Source: Mycolicibacterium porcinum (GTDB lineage: Bacteria; Actinomycetota; Actinomycetes; Mycobacteriales; Mycobacteriaceae). From it: 22,256 nucleotides of DNA. The notes under the pieces are model-generated. The model did no database searches and was not told where the DNA came from. It saw only the letters and a program-made list of their open reading frames with translations. This document shows, piece after piece, positions 16,993 to 22,256 of the stretch. The DNA is taken from positions 1 through 22,256 of the forward strand of contig MSTD01000070.1 of assembly GCA_001942045.1 (NCBI GenBank), given 5' to 3'. Made by a program: the position numbers and the translations under genes. Position 1 is the stretch's first letter. The number at the start of each line of letters is the position of its first letter.

Positions 16993-17075
16993 AGCGGAAC
17001 CTCCGCGGATCGGCTTTCGAGTCGGGGCGCATGGGCTGAGCGCCACGCGATCCACATACCCGTCCGTGGGCCGGG

Positions 17076-17552
17076 CTAACCGCGGAGTTTCTCCTCCAGC
17101 CGACGATTCACCGGCTCGGGAAGCAGCGCGGAAACGTCGCCGCCCAACGAGGCGACCTCTTTGGCCAATGACGACGACACGAACGAGTACTGCGGCGTGG
17201 TGGCGACGAAGAACGTGTCGACACCGGCCACATGCTTGTTCATCTGCGCCATCTGCAGCTCGTATTCGAAGTCGGTGCCGGTGCGCAGACCCTTGACGAT
17301 CGCGGTCAGCCCGCGGGCCTTGACGAAATCGACCACCAGGCCCTGACCGGACTCGACCCGCAGGTTCGGCAGGTGGGTGGTCGACTCGGCGATCATCGCC
17401 ATGCGCTCGTCGAGGTCGAACATGCCCTTCTTGTTCGGGTTCACCAGGACCGCGACCACGACCTCGTCGAACTGTGCCGCCGCACGTTCGAAGATGTCGA
17501 CATGACCAAGGGTCACCGGGTCGAAGGAGCCGGGACATACCGCGCCACTCAT
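17076..17552 (-). CDS. coaD: Phosphopantetheine adenylyltransferase
   Basis: Penultimate enzyme of coenzyme A synthesis, joining ATP and 4'-phosphopantetheine to dephospho-CoA. At 158 residues it has the normal family length. The nucleotidyltransferase motif [10 protein letters not shown] (8-17, with TLGH in place of HxGH), KGLR (87-90) and the second signature [13 protein letters not shown] (122-134) are intact. The ATG start at 17550-17552 has no clear ribosome site; a -10-like TAGCGT (17561-17566) eight bases upstream could drive a short-leader transcript. It follows rsmD after 38 bases, the usual rsmD-coaD pairing. Confidence 0.97.
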   Translation of the reverse strand: MSGAVCPGSFDPVTLGHVDIFERAAAQFDEVVVAVLVNPNKKGMFDLDERMAMIAESTTHLPNLRVESGQGLVVDFVKARGLTAIVKGLRTGTDFEYELQMAQMNKHVAGVDTFFVATTPQYSFVSSSLAKEVASLGGDVSALLPEPVNRRLEEKLRG

Positions 17553-17590
17553 GGGTGACGACGCTACAGGCCGCGCAATCAGCGGATCCG

Positions 17591-18145
17591 CTAGCCCACT
17601 TCGGCGAGTTCGACCCGGGTGTCGCCATAGCGCCGGGTACTCAACTCATCCCAGCCCGCAGGCCATTTCACCGTCCCACTCGACGCGCGCCGCTCCACCA
17701 GGACGAAACTGCCGCCGGTCACCCAACCGGCGGTGGCCAGCACCGTGAGCATCGCATCGACCGCAGCGTCATCGAGGTCGTATGGGGGGTCGGCGAAAAC
17801 CAGATCGACCGGCCGCGCGGTGCCACCGGCCAGCACCGCCTCGACGCTGCCGCGCCGCACCGTGGCAGACCGGACGCCCAGCGCGGTGATGTTCTCTGCG
17901 ATCACCGCGGCCGCCCGCGCATCCGACTCGACAAAAGTCACCGAGGTCGCACCACGCGAAATCGCTTCCAGGCCAAGGGCTCCCGAGCCGGCATACAGAT
18001 CCAGCACCGACAATCCGGCGAAGTCCAGCCGCGCCGTCAACGCATTGAACACGGCCTCGCGAACCCGGTCGGAAGTCGGCCGGGTTCCCTTGCTGGGCAC
18101 CGCGATTCGACGCCCACCCAAACTGCCGGCGACGATGCGGGTCAG
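17591..18145 (-). CDS. rsmD: 16S rRNA (guanine966-N2)-methyltransferase RsmD, probable CTG start
   Basis: SAM-dependent methyltransferase (184 residues from the chosen start) that modifies G966 of 16S rRNA. The SAM-binding loop [13 protein letters not shown] (49-61) and catalytic DPPY (119-122) are clear. The family begins MTRI-x-GG..GGRRI. Here the frame reads [30 protein letters not shown], and the codon in the place of the initiator Met is CTG (18143-18145). It overlaps the pyc stop as CTGA and has GGGGGA five bases upstream. No ATG, GTG or TTG is in frame near it upstream. The first standard alternative, TTG at 18119-18121, would remove the conserved TRIVAGS. Confidence 0.9.
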   Translation of the reverse strand: MTRIVAGSLGGRRIAVPSKGTRPTSDRVREAVFNALTARLDFAGLSVLDLYAGSGALGLEAISRGATSVTFVESDARAAAVIAENITALGVRSATVRRGSVEAVLAGGTARPVDLVFADPPYDLDDAAVDAMLTVLATAGWVTGGSFVLVERRASSGTVKWPAGWDELSTRRYGDTRVELAEVG

Positions 18146-21100
18146 GTCGATCCCCCGGTCGCCTCGCTGCGACCCGCCGAACCGGTCACCACGATCAGCA
18201 GGTCGCCGCCCTCGACTTGGGCGGTGGCCGCGACTGCGACGCGTTCGACGGTGCCGGCCCTGGGCGCGGTGATCGCGGCTTCCATCTTCATCGCCTCGAT
18301 GGTGGCGATGGTGGCGCCGGCCTCGACGGTGTCGCCGGCGGCGACTCCGACGGTGACCACACCGGCGAACGGTGCCGCGACATGATCGGGGTTGTTGCGA
18401 TCGGCTTTCTCGGCGGCCGGGACCTCACTGGCGATGCTGCGGTCACGCACCGTGATCGGACGCAGCTGACCGTTGAGGATGCACATCACCGTGCGCATGC
18501 CACGTTCGTCGGCATCGGAGATCGCTTCCAGACCGATCAGCAACTGCACACCACGCTCAAGCTCGACGCGATGTTCCTCGCCGTAGCGCAACCCGTAGAA
18601 GAACTGGTTGGCGCTCAGACCTGAGGTGTCGCCGTAGGTTTCGCGGTGGTTCTCGAACTCCTTGGTCGGCCCGGGGAACAGCAACCGGTTCAACGCCGCC
18701 TGCCGCTTGGGACCGGGCGCGGCCAGCAGCGCCTCGTCCTCGACCGAGAGCTCCTGGATCGGCTTGGCCGGCCCCCTGCCCTCAAGTGCCTTGGTGCGCA
18801 ACGGTTCCGGCCATCCACCGGGCGGATCCCCGAGCTCGCCGCGCAGGAACCCGATCACGCTGTCGGGGATGTCGTATTTGGCCGGATCGGCGGCGAACTC
18901 GGCCGCGCTGACCCCGGCACCGACCAGCGCCAGCGCCAGGTCGCCGACCACCTTGCTCGACGGGGTCACCTTCACCAACCGGCCCAGCACCCGATCGGCG
19001 GCGGCGTAGGCGGTCTCGATCTCCTCGAACCGGTCCCCCAGTCCGAGCGCGATGGCCTGCTGGCGCAGGTTGCTCAGCTGCCCGCCGGGGATCTCGTGGG
19101 TGTACACCCGCCCGGTCGGGGCGGGCAGACCACTTTCGAACGGTGCGTAGACCTTTCGCAGCGCCTCCCAGTAGGGCTCCAGGTCACACACCGCGCTCAG
19201 CGACAACCCGGTGTCGTACTCGGTGTGCGCGGCCGCGGCCACGATCGAGGACAACGCCGGCTGACTGGTGGTACCGGCCAACGGCGCCGCGGCCCCGTCG
19301 ACCGCCGAGGCACCGGCCTGCCAGGCCGCCAGGTATGTCGCCAGCTGCCCACCCGGGGTGTCGTGGGTGTGCACGTGCACCGGCAGGTCGAACCGCGAGC
19401 GCAACGCACTCACCAGAAGGTGCGCCGAATGCGGACGCAACAACCCGGCCATGTCCTTGATCGCCAGCACGTGCGCGCCGGCGTCGACGATCTGCTCGGC
19501 CAGCTTCAGGTAGTAATCCAGCGTGTACAGATTCTCGCCCGGATCGGACAGATCCCCGGTGTAGGACATCGCCACCTCGGCGATCGCCGTGCCGGTCTCG
19601 CGGACCGCATCGATCGCCGGGCGCATCGACTCGACGTTGTTGAGCGCGTCGAAGATCCGGAAGATATCAATGCCCGTGGCGGTGGCTTCTTGGACGAACG
19701 CCGAGGTCACCAATTCCGGGTACGGCGTGTACCCCACCGTGTTTCGGCCTCGCAGCAGCATCTGCAGACAGATATTGGGCACCGCCTCGCGCAACGCGGC
19801 CAACCGCTCCCACGGATCTTCCTTCAAGAACCGAAGCGCCACATCGTACGTCGCGCCACCCCAGCACTCGATCGAGAGCAGCTGCGGCATCGTCCGCGCC
19901 ACATACGGCGCCACCTTGAGCAGGCCCGTGGACCGCAACCGGGTCGCCAACAACGACTGATGGGCATCGCGGAACGTCGTATCGGTGACCCCCAGCGCCC
20001 TGCTGTCCCGCATCCAGGCCGCGAACCCTTCGGGGCCCAACTCGACCAGACGCTGCTTGGAACCCGCCGCCGGCACCGTCGACAGATCCAGCGATGGCAG
20101 CTTGTCCTGCGGATACACCGCCGAGGGCCGCTCCCCGTTCGGCTTGTTCACCGTGACATCGGCCAGGTAGTTCAAGATCTTGGTGCCGCGGTCGGCCGGG
20201 GTGTGCGCGGTCAGCAGTTGCGGACGATCATCGATGAACGACGTGGTGACCCGTCCAGCGCGGAAATCGGGATCGTCGATCACCGCCTGCAGGAACGGAA
20301 TATTGGTCGACACACCGCGAATCCGGAACTCCGCCAGCGCACGCTTGGCGCGGGCCACCGCCGTGGAGAAATCCCGCCCCCGACACGTCAGCTTGACCAG
20401 CATCGAGTCGAAATGCGCCAGCACCTCGGCCCCGACATTGGTGCCACCATCCAGGCGAACACCGGCACCGCCGGGAGACCGGTAGGCCGTGATCCGCCCG
20501 GTGTCCGGACGGAACCCGTTGGCCGGATCCTCGGTCGTGATCCGGCACTGCATCGCCGCCCCACGGATGACCAGCGAATCCTGGCTCAACCCCAGATCGG
20601 CCAGGCTCTCCCCGGCCGCGATCCGCAACTGCGAGCCGACCAGGTCCACGTCGGTGATCTCCTCGGTCACCGTGTGCTCCACCTGAATCCGTGGATTGCA
20701 CTCGATGAACACGTGATGACCACGCTCGTCGAGCAGGAACTCGATGGTGCCCGCACAGCTGTAACCGATCTGACGGGCCAGGGCCACCGCATCCGAGCAA
20801 ATCCGCTCGCGCAAACCAGGATCCAGATTCGGCGCCGGCGCCAGCTCGATCACCTTCTGATGACGCCGCTGCACGCTGCAATCCCGCTCGAACAGGTGCA
20901 TCACGTTGCCCTGCGTATCGGCCAGGATCTGCACCTCGATGTGACGCGGGTTGATGACGGCCTGCTCCAGATACACCGCGGGATCGCCGAACGCCGACTC
21001 CGCCTCCCGCGAAGCCGCCTCCACCGCCTCAGGCAGCGCCTCGGGATCGGTCACCCGCCGCATACCGCGCCCGCCACCGCCGGACACCGCCTTGACGAAC

Positions 21101-21564
21101 AACGGGAACGTCATATCGGCTGCCGCAGCGACCAATTCGTCCACCGAGGACGACGGCTCCGACGATGCCAGCACCGGCAACCCCGCAGCCTTGGCCGCCG
21201 CGATCGCCCGCGCCTTGTTCCCGGTCAGTTCCAGCACCTGCGCCGAGGGCCCGACGAACGTGATCCCCGCCGCCGCGCACGCCGACGCCAGTTCCGGGTT
21301 CTCCGACAAGAACCCATAACCCGGATACACCGCGTCCGCACCGGAATGCTTGGCGACCCGGATGATCTCGTCCACCGACAGGTACGCCCGTACCGGATGA
21401 CCGATCTCACCGATCTGATACGACTCGTCGGCCTTCAAGCGGTGCAGCGAATTGCGATCCTCATACGGATACACCGCCACCGTCGCAATGCCCATCTCAT
21501 AGGCGGCACGAAACGCACGGATAGCGATCTCGCCACGATTGGCGACTAGCAGCTTGGAAATCAC
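18142..21564 (-). CDS. pyc: Pyruvate carboxylase
   Basis: Biotin enzyme (1140 residues, full single-chain type) that carboxylates pyruvate to oxaloacetate for anaplerosis. The biotin carboxylase domain (about 1-450) has the ATP-grasp loop SGGGGRGMR (161-169) and [28 protein letters not shown] (275-302). The carboxyltransferase domain (about 520-800) has [10 protein letters not shown] (528-537), AIKDMAG with K703, the lysine expected to be carboxylated, and metal-binding HTH (732-734). The C-terminal biotin carrier domain has EAMKME, with biotinylated K1093. Start GTG at 21562-21564; the ribosome site is weak, and TAGGTC (21571-21576) lies six bases upstream, so a leaderless start is possible. 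It is 35 bases after the VKOR stop. Confidence 0.98.
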   Translation of the reverse strand: MISKLLVANRGEIAIRAFRAAYEMGIATVAVYPYEDRNSLHRLKADESYQIGEIGHPVRAYLSVDEIIRVAKHSGADAVYPGYGFLSENPELASACAAAGITFVGPSAQVLELTGNKARAIAAAKAAGLPVLASSEPSSSVDELVAAAADMTFPLFVKAVSGGGGRGMRRVTDPEALPEAVEAASREAESAFGDPAVYLEQAVINPRHIEVQILADTQGNVMHLFERDCSVQRRHQKVIELAPAPNLDPGLRERICSDAVALARQIGYSCAGTIEFLLDERGHHVFIECNPRIQVEHTVTEEITDVDLVGSQLRIAAGESLADLGLSQDSLVIRGAAMQCRITTEDPANGFRPDTGRITAYRSPGGAGVRLDGGTNVGAEVLAHFDSMLVKLTCRGRDFSTAVARAKRALAEFRIRGVSTNIPFLQAVIDDPDFRAGRVTTSFIDDRPQLLTAHTPADRGTKILNYLADVTVNKPNGERPSAVYPQDKLPSLDLSTVPAAGSKQRLVELGPEGFAAWMRDSRALGVTDTTFRDAHQSLLATRLRSTGLLKVAPYVARTMPQLLSIECWGGATYDVALRFLKEDPWERLAALREAVPNICLQMLLRGRNTVGYTPYPELVTSAFVQEATATGIDIFRIFDALNNVESMRPAIDAVRETGTAIAEVAMSYTGDLSDPGENLYTLDYYLKLAEQIVDAGAHVLAIKDMAGLLRPHSAHLLVSALRSRFDLPVHVHTHDTPGGQLATYLAAWQAGASAVDGAAAPLAGTTSQPALSSIVAAAAHTEYDTGLSLSAVCDLEPYWEALRKVYAPFESGLPAPTGRVYTHEIPGGQLSNLRQQAIALGLGDRFEEIETAYAAADRVLGRLVKVTPSSKVVGDLALALVGAGVSAAEFAADPAKYDIPDSVIGFLRGELGDPPGGWPEPLRTKALEGRGPAKPIQELSVEDEALLAAPGPKRQAALNRLLFPGPTKEFENHRETYGDTSGLSANQFFYGLRYGEEHRVELERGVQLLIGLEAISDADERGMRTVMCILNGQLRPITVRDRSIASEVPAAEKADRNNPDHVAAPFAGVVTVGVAAGDTVEAGATIATIEAMKMEAAITAPRAGTVERVAVAATAQVEGGDLLIVVTGSAGRSEATGGST

Positions 21565-21599
21565 GGGGTAGACCTAACCGACAAGTTATTGCGGAAGTG

Positions 21600-22223
21600 T
21601 TACAGCAGCGTTGACCAGTATTCCCAGAAACGCACCAAGATCAACAGCACAAGTGAGGTGAACCAGAGCGCCACGAGCGACCACCGCCACTGGTAGATCG
21701 CCCGGGCGACCGAGTTCGTGCGCAACGGCCGGAGTGCGATCGAGCTCGTCACCACCAAGAGCGGGATGGTCACCGCCCACACCACCATGCAGTACGGGCA
21801 GAGGGCGCCGATGCGGTAGAGGCTCTGGAAGATCAGCCAGTGCACCATGACGGCACCGAGCAGGGTGCCGGCGGCGAACCCGGCCCAGTACCACCGGGGC
21901 AGCCGAACACCTGCGACGGCCAGCACACCGGTGACCAGGGTGACCGTGAACGCGACCACCCCGATCAGCGAGTTGGGGAATCCGAAGACCGATGCCTGCC
22001 ACGTCGACATCACCGAGCCGCACGAGATCACCGGGTTCAGGCTGCAGGACGGGACGTAGGACGGGTCGATCAGAAGCTCGATCTTCTCGACCGTGAGCGC
22101 CATCGCCGCCGCCAGGCCCAAGACACCTGCGATGAGGACCCAGATGGCACCGGCCTTGCCGACGGCTACTCCCGGGGACTCATCAGTCCCCTGTTCGTCC
22201 AGCTCGGCGGCGGTTTCACTCAT
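21600..22223 (-). CDS. Vitamin K epoxide reductase family protein
   Basis: Integral membrane thiol oxidoreductase (207 residues, about five transmembrane segments) that reoxidises a DsbA-like partner through menaquinone, in place of DsbB. The four active cysteines are present: loop pair C60 and C68 (VPSCSLNPVISCGSVM) and CxxC C142/C145 (ALCPYCMVVWA). FGFPNSLIGVVAF and VHWLIFQSLYRIGALCPYC are typical of the family. It corresponds to Rv2968c, next to pyc and, in M. tuberculosis, to the DsbA-like Rv2969c, which would lie just beyond the right edge. The ATG at 22221-22223 gives the expected N-terminus but lies in the loop of a large inverted repeat and has no ribosome site, so the first about 12 codons should be treated with care. 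Confidence 0.93.
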   Translation of the reverse strand: MSETAAELDEQGTDESPGVAVGKAGAIWVLIAGVLGLAAAMALTVEKIELLIDPSYVPSCSLNPVISCGSVMSTWQASVFGFPNSLIGVVAFTVTLVTGVLAVAGVRLPRWYWAGFAAGTLLGAVMVHWLIFQSLYRIGALCPYCMVVWAVTIPLLVVTSSIALRPLRTNSVARAIYQWRWSLVALWFTSLVLLILVRFWEYWSTLL

Positions 22224-22256
22224 GGGTTGGCCGGCGCCGAGCTGGACGAACAGGGG
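22188..22256. repeat. 22-bp perfect inverted repeat around the VKOR start, reaching the window end
   Basis: Bases 22188-22209 are the exact reverse complement of 22235-22256. With one mismatch the pairing extends inward to 22213 and 22231, leaving a 17-base loop that contains the VKOR ATG. The outer end coincides with the last base, so the arms may be longer. It could be a real palindrome that hides the start region or a fold-back artefact at a contig end. Confidence 0.85.

Noticed and set aside
16993..17628. N-terminal extension of the hemerythrin frame over coaD
   Set aside because: The extension is coaD read in another frame; a GTG with a good ribosome site at 16992 gives the proper protein.
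18646..21549. 967-residue plus-strand open frame opposite pyc
   Set aside because: Antisense shadow of pyruvate carboxylase caused by high third-position GC; Arg/Gln/Leu-rich with no domain.
22220..22256. C-terminal codons of a dsbA-like gene ending in an ATGA overlap with VKOR
   Set aside because: A frame ending in TGA at 22220-22222 exists and dsbA is expected here, but the sequence is one arm of the terminal inverted repeat and may be artefactual.

Overview
The window comes from the chromosome of a GC-rich actinobacterium, almost certainly a rapidly growing Mycobacterium (Mycolicibacterium) close to M. smegmatis. The evidence is close protein similarity and gene order (glnD-glnB-amtB-ftsY-smc-acyP-osmC-mutM-rnc-DUF177-sepIVA and coaD-rsmD-pyc-VKOR), frequent GTG starts, and an SMC and a SepIVA that match my memory of the M. 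tuberculosis proteins over their full length. No database was searched. Nearly everything is core chromosome. I see no tRNA or rRNA gene, CRISPR array, transposase, prophage or defence island.

Layout from left to right. (1) 1-3924: the nitrogen operon amtB-glnB-glnD on the minus strand. glnD runs off the left edge. Upstream of amtB is a phased array of GlnR-like half-sites, and a perfect 13-bp-arm hairpin lies inside the first codons of glnD. (2) 3935-5308: ftsY, the signal-recognition-particle receptor, minus strand. (3) 5309-8031: an insertion, relative to the M. tuberculosis order as I recall it, of two plus-strand genes between ftsY and smc. They are a secreted PE-PPE-domain serine hydrolase and an unrecognised membrane-anchored protein. 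The divergent spacer before them carries two perfect inverted repeats and a candidate promoter. (4) 8042-12368: osmC-acyP-smc, minus strand. (5) 12505-13314: a plus-strand Pro/Gln/Tyr/Gly-repeat membrane protein, also additional to the M. tuberculosis order. (6) 13326-16307: sepIVA, then DUF177-rnc-mutM, minus strand. (7) 16426-18145: a hemerythrin-domain protein, coaD and rsmD. In M. tuberculosis the large PDIM/PGL lipid locus lies between sepIVA and coaD; here there is only one small gene. (8) 18142-22223: pyruvate carboxylase and a VKOR-family thiol oxidoreductase.

Functions. amtB-glnB-glnD imports ammonium and senses nitrogen status. ftsY, VKOR and the two exported proteins concern the envelope and secretion. 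smc, sepIVA, rnc, mutM, rsmD and coaD are housekeeping genes for chromosome segregation, septation, RNA processing, DNA repair, ribosome modification and CoA synthesis. pyc is anaplerotic.

Most notable points: the GlnR-like array, a probable CTG start codon for rsmD, the ftsY/smc insertion, two TAnnnn-N6-ATG arrangements that suggest leaderless transcripts, and a 22-bp perfect inverted repeat at the extreme right end with the VKOR start codon in its loop. That last item may be an assembly artefact. I found no convincing new multi-gene system; the PE-PPE/membrane-protein pair is the least explained part.
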